Source: Planctomycetota bacterium (GTDB lineage Bacteria; Planctomycetota; SZUA-567; H5-PLA8). Taken from it: DNA of 64,000 nt. Where the stretch lies: assembly GCA_026184295.1 (NCBI GenBank), contig JAHCJK010000004.1, positions 1-64,000 on the forward strand. The letters are read 5' to 3'. The notes below the pieces were generated by a model. That model had not been told where the DNA came from and made no database searches. It saw nothing but the letters and a program-made list of their open reading frames with translations. Positions 43,479 through 52,512 of the stretch are shown here, piece after piece; the stretch's first letter is position 1, and every line of letters begins with the position of its first letter. Made by a program: the position numbers and the translations under genes.

Positions 43479-44069
43479 ATGCGATGGATCGTGTGTGCTT
43501 GCGCGGTGCTGGCGTGGCGTGCGTGCGCGGCCGACGCGCCGGCTCCGAAGGTGGAGAAAGCGGATGCCGCCGACGCGGCGCAAACCGAGAACCTCGTGAT
43601 CGCGCCGAAATCGGCCCTCGTGCTGCGCTCGGGCGTCGTGACGCCCGGTGGCGAAACGGCCGCGAAGCCGGTGATCGTGTACGAGCGAAACCCGCTGACC
43701 ATCGGCCCGGTCGTCGCGAAGACCGAACCCGATGCGAAGCCCGCCGCCGGCCAGCCCGCGCAGGCGCCGAAGAAAGAAACGAAGCAGGAACCGAAGCCCA
43801 CGCCCGAGGATGGCGCGCAGGCCGAGGCCTACCGCATGCCCATCCTGCGCCTGCCGATCCAGTTCCCGTCCACGTCGATCGCCTCGGCGGGCGGGCCGAA
43901 CATGCGCTTCCAGACGACCGGCGACGCGAAGCTCGAGACGCGCGAGATCGTCGCGCCGCTCCCGCTGGGCGCCTCGTACGGGCCGCCGGCCTACTCCACG
44001 CGCATCCCGTTCGCCTACGGCCAGGGCAGCGCGTACGAGAAAGCTAAGCAGGCCGAGCCCAAGAAGTAG
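43479..44069 (+). CDS. Secreted protein of low complexity, unknown function
   Basis: 196 residues. The signal peptide is short (MRWIVCACAVLAWRACA, cut near ADA). The mature part alternates Ala/Lys/Pro-rich stretches (KKETKQEPKPTPED) with a more ordered C-terminal half containing YRMPILRLPIQFPS and SYGPPAYSTRIPF. I do not recognise a family. A strong GGAGGAG precedes ATG 43479. It follows the kinase gene by 86 bp and converges on the epimerase gene, whose stop is 10 bp away. Confidence 0.6.
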   Translation: MRWIVCACAVLAWRACAADAPAPKVEKADAADAAQTENLVIAPKSALVLRSGVVTPGGETAAKPVIVYERNPLTIGPVVAKTEPDAKPAAGQPAQAPKKETKQEPKPTPEDGAQAEAYRMPILRLPIQFPSTSIASAGGPNMRFQTTGDAKLETREIVAPLPLGASYGPPAYSTRIPFAYGQGSAYEKAKQAEPKK

Positions 44070-44078
44070 CGCGCGCGG

Positions 44079-44849
44079 TCAGGCGTTTTCGACGTACAGT
44101 TCCCAGATGCGGCGGTAGCACTTCATCACGAAGACGGGATCGCTGCTGCCCGGGCCTTCGTAGCTCGTCCAGCCCGTGTACCCGATGCCCTTCAAGAGCG
44201 TGAAGACTTCCTGCCACGGGTAGCGCTTGGTATCCCAGAGTTCCTGGATGTGCACGCAGCCGATGGCGTGCTTGAGCAGGTCGAAGTTGGCCTTCACGCT
44301 GCCGTTCGCGTCGGCCTCGCCGCCGTTGCAGTTCCAGGTGACGAAGGCGTTCGAGTGGTCGGCGTGGTCGAGAATCTTGCGCATGCGGTCGGGGCGGCAG
44401 GTGTCCTTACCGTGCACTTCCATCCACACCTTCAGGCCCAGGTCCTTGCCCGCCGCGGCGACTTCGCGCAGGCTGTGGCCAATCTGTTCCAGCGTCTTCG
44501 CCTCGGGCACTTCGGGCGGCAGCGCGTTGGGGCGGATCTTGATGCCTTCGCAGCCGATGTCCTTCGCAAGTTCCAGGTAGCGCTTGCTGGCCTCGATGTC
44601 GGCGCGCAGCTTGCCTGCGTCGGGCGTGTGGTAGTCGAAGGCCGTTCCTAGACCGTAGGGCACGATGCCGCCGTCCTCGAACTTTTTGCGCACCGCCGCG
44701 CGTTCGGCCTTGGTGAGGTTCTCCTCGACCTTGTGCGCGTGGGTCGTGCGCAGTTCGACGCCCTGAAAGCCGCCTTCGCGGCAGTTCTTGACGATCGTCT
44801 CCACGTCCCACTGCGCGGCCATCTGGTACGTCACGAGTCCCAGCTTCAT
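44079..44849 (-). CDS. Sugar phosphate isomerase/epimerase, last gene of the second catabolic operon
   Basis: 256 residues, xylose-isomerase-like TIM barrel. Ligand segments: FQGVELRTTHAHK, VWMEVHGKDT (Glu, His), FVTWNCNGGEAD, CVHIQELWDTKRYPW (His, Glu) and WTSYEGPGSSDPVF (Glu). Enzymes of this group act on ketose phosphates or 2-keto-inositol derivatives. It lies 45 bp after the Gfo/Idh gene, forming the usual oxidoreductase-epimerase pair, and is the end of the transcript running from 51031. Confidence 0.85.
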   Translation of the reverse strand: MKLGLVTYQMAAQWDVETIVKNCREGGFQGVELRTTHAHKVEENLTKAERAAVRKKFEDGGIVPYGLGTAFDYHTPDAGKLRADIEASKRYLELAKDIGCEGIKIRPNALPPEVPEAKTLEQIGHSLREVAAAGKDLGLKVWMEVHGKDTCRPDRMRKILDHADHSNAFVTWNCNGGEADANGSVKANFDLLKHAIGCVHIQELWDTKRYPWQEVFTLLKGIGYTGWTSYEGPGSSDPVFVMKCYRRIWELYVENA

Positions 44850-44894
44850 CGTCGTTCTCCTGAGGAATGGGTCGGCCTGTGAATTTCTGCTGCG

Positions 44895-46025
44895 CTACGC
44901 GGTAAAGGCGCGGTGAAGGCGCATCTTGCCCGCGGCCAGCGCGTCGAAGACCTCGTCCACCTGCGCGGGGTCCAGCGGCAGGCGCATCGGCTTTTCGAGG
45001 AAATGGCTGAGCACCAGCGCGTTGAAGAAGTGCACGGCCTCGCGGGCGCCTTCGGCATCGACCAACGGCGCGCGGCCGTCGCGAACGGCCTGCGCGAAGT
45101 CGCGCACCAAGCTGCCGGGCGCGAAGGGTTCTTCCGCCGGCAGATCCTGCCACTGGGTCTCGGGTTTCTTCGCGAACATCGGCGCGTCGTCGCCGGCGTC
45201 GTAGAAGTCGTACGCGCCGCCGCCCGGCAGGCGCCCCAGGCGGCTGGTCTTGCCGCAGACGAGCACCGCGCGGTCGCCTTCGAACTCGCAGACGTTGCTG
45301 GGCGAAAAGCTGGAGATGTTGACGGCGAACGTGCCGGTCGCGCCGTTGGGGTATTCCAGCGCGGCGGTGCAACTGTCCTCCACTTCGTGGTCGTGGAAAA
45401 GGTTCGCGAGCTTGGCGCGCACTTCGGCCACCTGCCCGCCGGTGTGCACGAACGCGTCGATGTCGTGAATGCACTGATTCACCAGCACGCCGCCGCCCTC
45501 GTACTTCCAGGTGCCGCGCCACTTGCCGGTGCGGTAATACTTGTTGTTGCGCACGCCGTTTTGCAGATAGGTCGCGCGGACGAGTTTGCCGATGCCGCCT
45601 TCGCGGACGAGCCGCCGGCGCCCGTCGATCCCGATACGGCGCTGGTGGTGGACGGTCAGAATCTTCCCGGCCTTGCGCGCCTCGGCGAGCATCGCGTCGC
45701 ATTCGCCGATGCGGATCGCCATCGGCTTCTCGACGAGCACGTTCAGGCCCGCCTGCAGCGCGGCGACGGCGAAGGGCTTGTGGAGAAAGTGCGGGACGTT
45801 GAGCAGGACGGCCTCGCAGAGGCCGCTGGCGAAGAGCTTCTCCGCGTCGGAAAAGGTCTTCGCGTTCGGAGCTTTTTCGGCGCCGGCCTTCAGGTTGGCC
45901 TCGCTGGCATCGCAGATCGCGGCGACCTCGGCCTCCGGCGCGGCCAGCGCTTCGTCCAGCCGCCCGGCGCCCACGCCGCCGACGCCCACCAGTCCCAGCC
46001 GAATCTTTCTCTGCTCCGTGCCCAT
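44895..46025 (-). CDS. Gfo/Idh/MocA family oxidoreductase of the ABC-transporter operon
   Basis: 376 residues. Rossmann turn LVGVGGVGAGRL, catalytic VEKPMAIRIGEC, then LTVHHQRRIGIDGRR, and a candidate His in QCIHDIDAFVHTGG. The motif set is the common myo-inositol-dehydrogenase-like kind and differs from the four paralogues at 6496-11955. The frame extends 12 codons further, but the Met at 46025 has GGAGGG upstream and begins the conserved part. It is presumably the first enzymatic step on whatever the ABC importer brings in. Confidence 0.88.
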   Translation of the reverse strand: MGTEQRKIRLGLVGVGGVGAGRLDEALAAPEAEVAAICDASEANLKAGAEKAPNAKTFSDAEKLFASGLCEAVLLNVPHFLHKPFAVAALQAGLNVLVEKPMAIRIGECDAMLAEARKAGKILTVHHQRRIGIDGRRRLVREGGIGKLVRATYLQNGVRNNKYYRTGKWRGTWKYEGGGVLVNQCIHDIDAFVHTGGQVAEVRAKLANLFHDHEVEDSCTAALEYPNGATGTFAVNISSFSPSNVCEFEGDRAVLVCGKTSRLGRLPGGGAYDFYDAGDDAPMFAKKPETQWQDLPAEEPFAPGSLVRDFAQAVRDGRAPLVDAEGAREAVHFFNALVLSHFLEKPMRLPLDPAQVDEVFDALAAGKMRLHRAFTA

Positions 46026-46146
46026 GCCGTTCCGCCCTCCGGTTCCGCGCGTGTCCTGCACGGTCCTTATTTGACCGGATGCGCCGGGTGCATGAAATGG
46101 GCGGGGGTGTTGAAGGGATGTGTTTTTCTGCTGAATCCGGCCGCTT

Positions 46147-47055
46147 TCAGAGCTTTTCCACCGTGCGGCGGTAGTCGCTGGGCGCGATCTTCACGTGACG
46201 CTTGAACTGCGCGGAGAAGTGGTACGGATCGCTGAAGCCGCAGGCGGCCGCGATCTCCTTGATCGGCAGCGCCTCGTTGCCCACCAGCAGCGCGCAGGCG
46301 CGTTCCATGCGCTTGCGCATCAGCAGCTTCATCGGCGGGAGCCCGAAGTAGCGCCGGAACTGATGCGCGAACTGCGAGGGCGAGAGGTGCGCGGCGCGGG
46401 CGAGGTGCGGGACGTCCAGGTCCGGCTGCGCCATGCGCCGGTCCATCTCGGCCAGCACCTGCCACAGCCACGGCGGGCCGACGCGGCGCGGATCGAACTG
46501 CAGCTTGCGCTTCTGCATCGCGGCTTCCAGCAGCATCGCGAGCAGTTCCAGCAGTTCGGCTTTGCCGTGCAGCATCGACCAGGGATCGCCTTCGCGGACG
46601 GCGTGCGAATGCGCCGAGAGCCGCCGCCACAGCGCCTCGGCGGCGATCGGGTCGATCGCGCGGACTTTCACCGGCAGGTCGAGCGTCTGGAGCGGGTCGG
46701 GCCCGTCGCCCAGCGGCATGAAGTGCGCGAAGAAGAGCGCCACGCCGGCGTTGACCCCGCGGGCCTCGCGCTGCACGAACGGCTTGCCCGGCGGGAGCAG
46801 GACGAAGTGCTTCTCGTCCGCGCGGACGGCGCGGTCGTCGAAGACGTACTCCATCGCGCCCTTCTGGACGTAATGGATGTCGTAGTCGCGGAAGATGCGC
46901 GGCTTGGTCTCGTGCCCCGGCGCATGCGTGGCCAGGCCGGCCTGCGAGGTGAGTTCGATGCGCGAGCGCACGAGCTGTTCGCACAGCCAGCGCGCGGGAT
47001 ACGGCGGACGCCCGCCGGCCGGGGGCCGAAGATCGTCCGGCGCGGCTTGCGCCAT
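46147..47055 (-). CDS. AraC-family transcriptional regulator
   Basis: 302 residues. An N-terminal cupin-like effector domain (IHYVQKGAMEYVFDD, HFVLLPPGKPFV) is followed by the two-HTH AraC DNA-binding domain (DVPHLARAAHLSPSQFAHQF and IKEIAAACGFSDPYHFSAQF, ending FKRHVKIAPSDYRR). It likely senses the imported sugar or its product and controls this operon. ATG 47055 has GGGAGGG just upstream. It lies 20 bp after the permease gene, inside the operon rather than divergent from it. Confidence 0.88.
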   Translation of the reverse strand: MAQAAPDDLRPPAGGRPPYPARWLCEQLVRSRIELTSQAGLATHAPGHETKPRIFRDYDIHYVQKGAMEYVFDDRAVRADEKHFVLLPPGKPFVQREARGVNAGVALFFAHFMPLGDGPDPLQTLDLPVKVRAIDPIAAEALWRRLSAHSHAVREGDPWSMLHGKAELLELLAMLLEAAMQKRKLQFDPRRVGPPWLWQVLAEMDRRMAQPDLDVPHLARAAHLSPSQFAHQFRRYFGLPPMKLLMRKRMERACALLVGNEALPIKEIAAACGFSDPYHFSAQFKRHVKIAPSDYRRTVEKL

Positions 47056-47075
47056 GATCCTGCCCTCCCGCTCCG

Positions 47076-47975
47076 CTACTTGAGCGCCTTCGGGTCCAGC
47101 GCGTCGCGCAGGCTGTCGCCGAAGAGGTTGAAGGCCAGCACGGTGATCACGATGGCCGTGCCGGGAAAGACCGCCTGCCACCAGAACGTATCGACGTAGT
47201 TGCGCGCGTCGGCCAGCATCCCGCCCCAGCTCGGGAAAGGCGCCTGCACGCCCAGGCCGAGGAACGAGAGGCCGGCCTCGCCGAGGATGTTGCCGCCGAT
47301 GGCCAGCGTCGCGACGACGATGATCGGCGAGACGCAGTTGGGCAGGACGTGGCGCAGGATGATGTGGCGGTCCTCCGCGCCCAGGGCCCGCGCGGCGTTC
47401 ACGTAATCTTCGCCCTTGATCGTCAGCACCTGCGACCGCACCAGCCGCGCCATGCCGGTCCAGCCGACGATGCCGAGCGCGAAGATCAGCACCGCGATGC
47501 GTTCGGCCATCGTCTGGTGCGGCCGGTCGTAGACGGCGGTGATCGCCATCGCCAGGAGCAGGCTCGGAAAGGCCGCGATCGTGTCGGTGAAGCGCATCAG
47601 CACCGAATCGGCCCAGCCGCCGAAGTACCCGCTCAGCAGCCCGACCGCCACGCCGATCAGCATCGAGACGAGGGTGGCGCAGAGCCCTACTGCGAGCGAG
47701 ACCTGCGCGCCGTACATCATGCGCGAGAGGATGTCGCGGCCCAGGTCGTCGGTGCCCAGCAGGTACGCGCCCGGCGCGAGGTTCTCTTCGCCGCGGTACT
47801 GGTCCTTGTAGCCGTGCGGCGCGAGCCACGGGGCGCAGAGCGCCATGGCGAGCGTGAGCAGGATCACCGCCAGCGCCGCGATCGTGCGCGGGTTGCGCAG
47901 GGCCTTGGCCCAGCGCGGCGCGGGGCGCGGCGCGAGCCGTTCGGCGGCGGTGAGGATCGCGGCGTCAGTCGCCAT
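47076..47975 (-). CDS. ABC transporter permease, DppC/OppC type
   Basis: 299 residues with about six membrane helices. The N-terminal cytosolic extension and first helix (RTIAALAVILLTLAMALCAPW) are typical of DppC. The EAA loop that contacts the ATPase is AARALGAEDRHIILRHVLPN. The domain imports peptides, nickel or oligosaccharides together with a DppB partner. Its start lies 11 bp inside the end of the upstream DppB-like gene, so the two are translationally coupled. No ATPase gene (DppD/F) follows in the operon. Confidence 0.92.
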   Translation of the reverse strand: MATDAAILTAAERLAPRPAPRWAKALRNPRTIAALAVILLTLAMALCAPWLAPHGYKDQYRGEENLAPGAYLLGTDDLGRDILSRMMYGAQVSLAVGLCATLVSMLIGVAVGLLSGYFGGWADSVLMRFTDTIAAFPSLLLAMAITAVYDRPHQTMAERIAVLIFALGIVGWTGMARLVRSQVLTIKGEDYVNAARALGAEDRHIILRHVLPNCVSPIIVVATLAIGGNILGEAGLSFLGLGVQAPFPSWGGMLADARNYVDTFWWQAVFPGTAIVITVLAFNLFGDSLRDALDPKALK

Positions 47976-48894
47976 AGCGGATCCGCGGGTCCAGGAAGGA
48001 GTACGAAAGGTCCACGAGCAGGTTCGCCACGACGAAGATGAGCGAGAGCACCACGCACGCGCCCATCACCACCGGCAGGTCGTGCGAGAAGATCGCGCGG
48101 CTGAGCTTCAAGCCGATGCCCGGCAGGCCGAAGACCGTCTCCGTCAGCACCGCGCCGGTGAGCAGGCTCGCGAAGTCGTTGCCGATGACGGTGATGACCG
48201 GCACGAGCGCGTTGGTCAGCGCGTGATGCAGCACCGCCGACCACTCGCTCACGCCCTTGGCGCGCGCCAGCCGCACGAAATCCTTCGAGAGCGCCTCGAT
48301 CATGCAGTTGCGCGTCAGCCGCGCGATCGAGGCCGTGCTGATCAGCCCCAGGCTTACGCAGGGCAGAATCAGGTACTTCACCTGGCCTTCCTCGTAGCCG
48401 CCGATGGGCAGCAGCTTCAGGCGCACGGAAAAGACCATGATCAGCAGAATGCCCAGAAAGAAGGCCGGGAACGAGACGCCCACCGACGCGAAGATGCTCG
48501 CGCCGTAGTCGATCAGCGAGTTCGGACGCCGCGCCGCCAGGATGCCCAGCGAGACTCCCAGCACGATGGCGATGAAGATCGCGCCCAGCGCCAGCTTGGC
48601 CGTCACCGCCAGCCCGCCCAGCAGCAGCTTGGTGACGGGTTCGCCGTTCTGGACGATCGAGACGCCCAGGTCGCCTTTGCTCAGCCGCTGCATATAGTTG
48701 AGAAATCGTTCGGGGCGCGACTTGTCGAAGCCGTAGTAGGCCTCGACCTTCCGGCGGATGTCCTCGCTGGTGCTCTGCCCCAGCAGCCCGCGGATGGGGC
48801 TACCGGCCAACTCGGAGAAGACGAAGGCGATCAGGGCGACGCCGACCAGCACCGGCAGCGTCTGGAGAATGCGGCGCAGAAGGTACGTATGCAT
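47965..48894 (-). CDS. ABC transporter permease, DppB/OppB type
   Basis: 309 residues, about six membrane helices. N-terminal family pattern LLRRILQTLPVLVGVALIAFV. The first periplasmic loop includes YGFDKSRPERFLNYMQRL. The EAA-like coupling loop is LARAKGVSEWSAVLHHALTN. It forms the heterodimeric pore with the DppC-like partner. The substrate-binding-protein gene lies 52 bp upstream. Substrates of such transporters in planctomycete sugar loci may be oligosaccharides rather than peptides, as the neighbouring oxidoreductase suggests. Confidence 0.92.
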   Translation of the reverse strand: MHTYLLRRILQTLPVLVGVALIAFVFSELAGSPIRGLLGQSTSEDIRRKVEAYYGFDKSRPERFLNYMQRLSKGDLGVSIVQNGEPVTKLLLGGLAVTAKLALGAIFIAIVLGVSLGILAARRPNSLIDYGASIFASVGVSFPAFFLGILLIMVFSVRLKLLPIGGYEEGQVKYLILPCVSLGLISTASIARLTRNCMIEALSKDFVRLARAKGVSEWSAVLHHALTNALVPVITVIGNDFASLLTGAVLTETVFGLPGIGLKLSRAIFSHDLPVVMGACVVLSLIFVVANLLVDLSYSFLDPRIRYGD

Positions 48895-48946
48895 GCTACG
48901 GGTGCAAGGTAACCGTTTTCACCCAGAGACAACGGCAAAAAGCCCG

Positions 48947-50590
48947 CTATTCGATATCGACCAGGTGGAAGTCGATCTGCGGGAATTCCGTGCCCGTGTC
49001 GAAGGGCGTGATGTGCTCGCGGATGCCTTTGACCTCCTTGCGCAGCAGCACCACGTTGCGCACGTGGTACGTCGGCACCCAGGGCATCTCGTCGAGGATG
49101 ATGCTCTCGGCTTCGTGGTACAGCGGCGCGCGGTCCGTCATCGCCGCCAGGCCGCGGGCCTTTTCGACCAGTTCGTCCACCTTGGGATTCGAGAAGCGCG
49201 TGTTGTTGCCGGCTTCGCCCCACTGCTTGGTGTGGAAGAGCACGAACAGGAAGTTGTCGGGATCGCCGTAGTCCGCGACCCAGCCGAGCACGTACATCGG
49301 CTGCGGGTTGTCGTCCACCTGCGAGAGGAAGGCGTTCCAGTCGCGCGCCTGGAGTTCGACGGGGACGCCGATCTTTTCCATGTCCTGCTGCAGGGCCTGG
49401 ACGATCATCTTGGTGTTCTCGTCGTTGCGGTGGAGCAGCGTGATCTTGGGCAGGCCCTTGCCTTCGGGATAGCCGGCCTCGGCGAGCAGCGCCTTGGCCT
49501 TTTCCAGGTCGTGCGGCCAGCCAGGGCGGCCTTCCTTGAACGCCGGCATGCCCGGCGGGAGGATGCCCTTTGCGGGCACGCCGCGGCCTTCCAGGACTTT
49601 CGTGCAGAGGTACTCGCGGTCGATGGCGTACGAGATCGCCTGGCGCAGGAGCTTGTTGCTGCCGTAGGGCTGAAGTTCCTTGTGGTCGGCGTACTTCCCG
49701 TTGGGCATGCCGAAGCCGATGTAATTGGTGCGCCAGGTCGTGTATTCGAGCACATTTTCCGGGCCGGCCTTGGCGGTGGCTTCCTTCACCTTGCCGTTGG
49801 GGATGTCGGTCGCGTGCAGTTCGCCGTTCTCGTACTTGCGCAGGCGCGTGATCGGTTCCTTGACGATCAGGAAGGCCACGCCGTCCAGCTTCGGGCGGCC
49901 CTTGAAGTAGTCGTCGAAGCGCCGCAGCACGACGCGCTCGCTGTCTTTCCATTCGGAGAACTTGAACGGTCCCGTGCCCACCGGGTTGCGCGCGAACGGC
50001 TTGCTCTTGTCATCGGCGCACTCTTTCGGCACGACGCTCAGGTTGACCGTGCAGAGGTGCTGGATGAACGGCGCGAAGGGCTTTTCGAGTTCGATCTCGA
50101 GCGTGTAGTCGTCCACGGCCTTGACGCCCAGCGGCGCGGTGGGGTCTTTGAAGAAGGCCTCGCTGCCTTTCACGAAGGGTTTGACCCAGTCGGCGCGCGT
50201 GCTGCCGGGGCCGAGCAACCGGCCGATGCTGTAGACGAAGTCGGAGGCCTTCACCTCGCGCCCGTTGTGGAACTTCACGCCCTTGCGCAGCCAGAAGGTG
50301 TAGCGCGTGCCGTCGGGGGAGATCTCGAACTTTTCGGCCAGGTCGCCGGTGGGAACGTAGGCGTCGCCGTCCTTCTTCAGCTTCACCAGCCCGTTAAAAA
50401 CCTTGCGCGCGAGCCCGTCGCTGATGGTGTCGGTGATGGAGATCGGATCGAGGGTCTTCGGGTCGGTGTCGATGGCCAGGCGCAGGAACTTCCCGTCCAG
50501 CGAATCGGACGAGAACCCCGTGATCGCCAGATACAGGAAAAGCCCGGCCACGCCGAGCACGATCGCCGCCAGCACGCCAATGCGATTCAT
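48947..50590 (-). CDS. Family-5 (Dpp/Opp-type) extracellular substrate-binding protein
   Basis: 547 residues of the SBP_bac_5 fold. Typical blocks: LRLAIDTDPKTLDPI, ISPDGTRYTFWLRKGVKFHNG, SDFVYSIGRL and NPVGTGPFKFSEW. The N-terminus has one hydrophobic segment (IGVLAAIVLGVAGLFLYLAI) and no Cys, so it is not a lipoprotein; it is anchored by a membrane helix or cleaved. The Met at 50590 (MNRIG) has GGAGG upstream; the eight extra codons before it are unlikely. It delivers the ligand to the DppB/DppC-like permeases downstream. Confidence 0.9.
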   Translation of the reverse strand: MNRIGVLAAIVLGVAGLFLYLAITGFSSDSLDGKFLRLAIDTDPKTLDPISITDTISDGLARKVFNGLVKLKKDGDAYVPTGDLAEKFEISPDGTRYTFWLRKGVKFHNGREVKASDFVYSIGRLLGPGSTRADWVKPFVKGSEAFFKDPTAPLGVKAVDDYTLEIELEKPFAPFIQHLCTVNLSVVPKECADDKSKPFARNPVGTGPFKFSEWKDSERVVLRRFDDYFKGRPKLDGVAFLIVKEPITRLRKYENGELHATDIPNGKVKEATAKAGPENVLEYTTWRTNYIGFGMPNGKYADHKELQPYGSNKLLRQAISYAIDREYLCTKVLEGRGVPAKGILPPGMPAFKEGRPGWPHDLEKAKALLAEAGYPEGKGLPKITLLHRNDENTKMIVQALQQDMEKIGVPVELQARDWNAFLSQVDDNPQPMYVLGWVADYGDPDNFLFVLFHTKQWGEAGNNTRFSNPKVDELVEKARGLAAMTDRAPLYHEAESIILDEMPWVPTYHVRNVVLLRKEVKGIREHITPFDTGTEFPQIDFHLVDIE

Positions 50591-50641
50591 CGAGGAACCT
50601 CCAAGCCAGGCCATGCCACCCCGGGCCGCGCCTGGCGCATG

Positions 50642-51031
50642 CTACCCGCGGCGAACGGCCACGACTTCGATCTCGACCCGCGCGCCCGCGGGCAGTTTGG
50701 CCACCTGCACGGTGGATCGCGCCGGTTTGTGCGCACCGAAAAATTCGCTGAAGACCCCGTTCATCCCCTGGAAGTCGTTCAGGTCGATCAGGAAGACCGT
50801 GGCCTTGATCACGTCGGGAAAGCCGCAGCCCGCCGCCGCCAGCACCGCGCGGACGTTGCAGAGCACCTGCCGCGTGGCGGCCTCGATGCTCTCGCTGACC
50901 AGGTCCTTGGTGCCGGGCACGAGCGGAATCTGCCCCGAGCAGAAGACCAGGTTGCCGTAGGCCAGCGCCTGCTGGTACGGACCGATGGCTTCCGGGGCCT
51001 GCGGCGAACGGATGATCTCGAAATCGGCCAT
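50642..51031 (-). CDS. RidA (YjgF/YER057c/UK114) family protein
   Basis: 129 residues. Family pattern: AIGPYQQALAYGNLVFCSGQIPL near the N-terminus, QVLCNVRAVLAAAGCGFPDV in the middle, and KATVFLIDLNDF, then RSTVQVAKLPAGARVEIEVVA at the end. The Arg of RSTVQV is the residue that holds the carboxylate of the imine substrate. RidA forms trimers and hydrolyses reactive enamines/imines to keto acids. It is the first gene of the operon, 51 bp before the binding-protein gene. This hints that the degraded compound contains nitrogen (amino sugar, amino acid or peptide-like). Confidence 0.92.
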   Translation of the reverse strand: MADFEIIRSPQAPEAIGPYQQALAYGNLVFCSGQIPLVPGTKDLVSESIEAATRQVLCNVRAVLAAAGCGFPDVIKATVFLIDLNDFQGMNGVFSEFFGAHKPARSTVQVAKLPAGARVEIEVVAVRRG

Positions 51032-51189
51032 GAACAGGCTCCTCGTGGGCGCGGCGCGCGTGTGTGGGTTCGTAAGCGGGCGACGCGCATAACCTACGTT
51101 GTCGCGGGAAGTACGTAAACGCCATTTCCGCAGATCACGCGCCGGCCGCGGCGGCCGCCGGCGGATGCTTGCTTTACGACTACGCGCGC

Positions 51190-52512
51190 TTAGCGCTTCT
51201 CGTACTTCGCCTCGGGCGAGGCCGACGGGGACATCGTGGAGAGGTCGTTCGTGATCTTGGGGTTGTCCTCGTTGGTGCGCGTGAGCACCAGCAGGTTGCC
51301 CTGGACGGAGACCTTGAAGCTGCGTTCGACCTCGCCGGCCTTCAGGTGCAGGACGCCGCGGTCCAGCGCCGCCGTGCCGCTCACCTTGGCTCCGTTGCTG
51401 TCGCTGTAATCGAACGTGCCGCCGGCCTTCAGGACCCAGGTCTCGGTCACCAGCGGGTTGGGGCGGAAGACGTAGGACCCGGCCATGGCCTCGAGCGACG
51501 CGGGCGCGTTGGCGGCGGGTTCGGGCGGCTTGGGCTTTTCGGCTTCGGGCACCTTGCCGACGGCTTCCGGCGGCTTGGGCGCGGGTTTCTCTTCCGGCTG
51601 GACGACCGGCAGCGGAGCCGGCGGGATGGGCTTGACCTCTGTGGTCACCGGGTCGGGCACGGGCGCGACGACGGGCGGCGGCGCGGCGTTTTCGCGCTTC
51701 CGGTAGGTCAGGCTCACGCGTTCCTGCGGCGGCATCTCGCCCAGCGGGTCGCCGGGCTTGAGGACATCGGTGTCGCGGCGCGTCATCAGCACGCCGCCGG
51801 GGGTCTCGGCCAGGTCGAAGTGCCTGCGGTGGAAGCCCGAATCGAGGGTGATCTCGCCGTTCAGGTAGACATACGTTCCGTTGGCCTTGCGCCCGTCCGG
51901 GCCCTGGTATTCGAAGGTGCCGCCTTCGGTCAGGCTGAGGCGGTGTTCGCGCTGCTGCGGGTCGGCGTAGGCGTAGCCGCCGGCGACCTTCGCGGCCGCG
52001 ACGGGGCGCGCCTGGACCTGCGCGGCGATGACGGGGTTTTCAGGCAGCGGCGCGGGCGGCTGCGGCTGGCGTTCGGGTTCCTTGGGCGGCTCGGCAACAA
52101 CCTTGGGCGGCGTGGCGTCGCGCCCCATCTTCTGCCACGACTGCGCCGAATAGAACTTGGCTTTCTGGCTGCGGTCGCGCGGCGGCAACTCGCTTAAGAT
52201 CCCGGCGCCGGCGCCGTCTTTTTCGGTGGGCGTAAAGGTGACGTCGGAACTCTGGAACTTGTACTGAAAGTGCCGCCCCGCGATGTAAATCTCCTTGTCG
52301 CTGGCGACGAACTGGCCGGTGGCCTTGCGGCCGTCCGGCGAGATGATCTCGAAGCTGCGGTCGGCGCGGAAGACCAGGTACCAGGTGACCGAGTCGCCTT
52401 CCAGGAAGAAGGTGTTGAAGAGGCGCGCCTTGTCTTTGTCCTCGGCGAACGCGCCGGCGCTGAGGCCAAGCAAAAGCGCGGCAAGCGCGCCCAGGCGGCA
52501 ACCCCGAACCAT
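51190..52512 (-). CDS. Secreted protein with three tandem beta-rich repeats, unknown function
   Basis: 440 residues. Signal peptide MVRGCRLGALAALLLGLSAG, cut near AFA. Three modules of about 70 residues share the pattern (F/Y)-L-(A/E)GG-TF-Y-(S/P)-DGRKA-GTY, then a hydrophobic strand and a LTR/MTRRDTD-like end. The first is at about 30-100, the second at about 175-245 and the third at about 350-420. Pro/Glu/Lys-rich linkers join them (EPERQPQPPAPLPENP; PIPPAPLPVVQPEEKPAPK). Each looks like a small lipocalin-like or META-type barrel. The start Met 52512 has GGGAGG upstream. It is transcribed alone, upstream of the RidA operon. Confidence 0.6.
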   Translation of the reverse strand: MVRGCRLGALAALLLGLSAGAFAEDKDKARLFNTFFLEGDSVTWYLVFRADRSFEIISPDGRKATGQFVASDKEIYIAGRHFQYKFQSSDVTFTPTEKDGAGAGILSELPPRDRSQKAKFYSAQSWQKMGRDATPPKVVAEPPKEPERQPQPPAPLPENPVIAAQVQARPVAAAKVAGGYAYADPQQREHRLSLTEGGTFEYQGPDGRKANGTYVYLNGEITLDSGFHRRHFDLAETPGGVLMTRRDTDVLKPGDPLGEMPPQERVSLTYRKRENAAPPPVVAPVPDPVTTEVKPIPPAPLPVVQPEEKPAPKPPEAVGKVPEAEKPKPPEPAANAPASLEAMAGSYVFRPNPLVTETWVLKAGGTFDYSDSNGAKVSGTAALDRGVLHLKAGEVERSFKVSVQGNLLVLTRTNEDNPKITNDLSTMSPSASPEAKYEKR

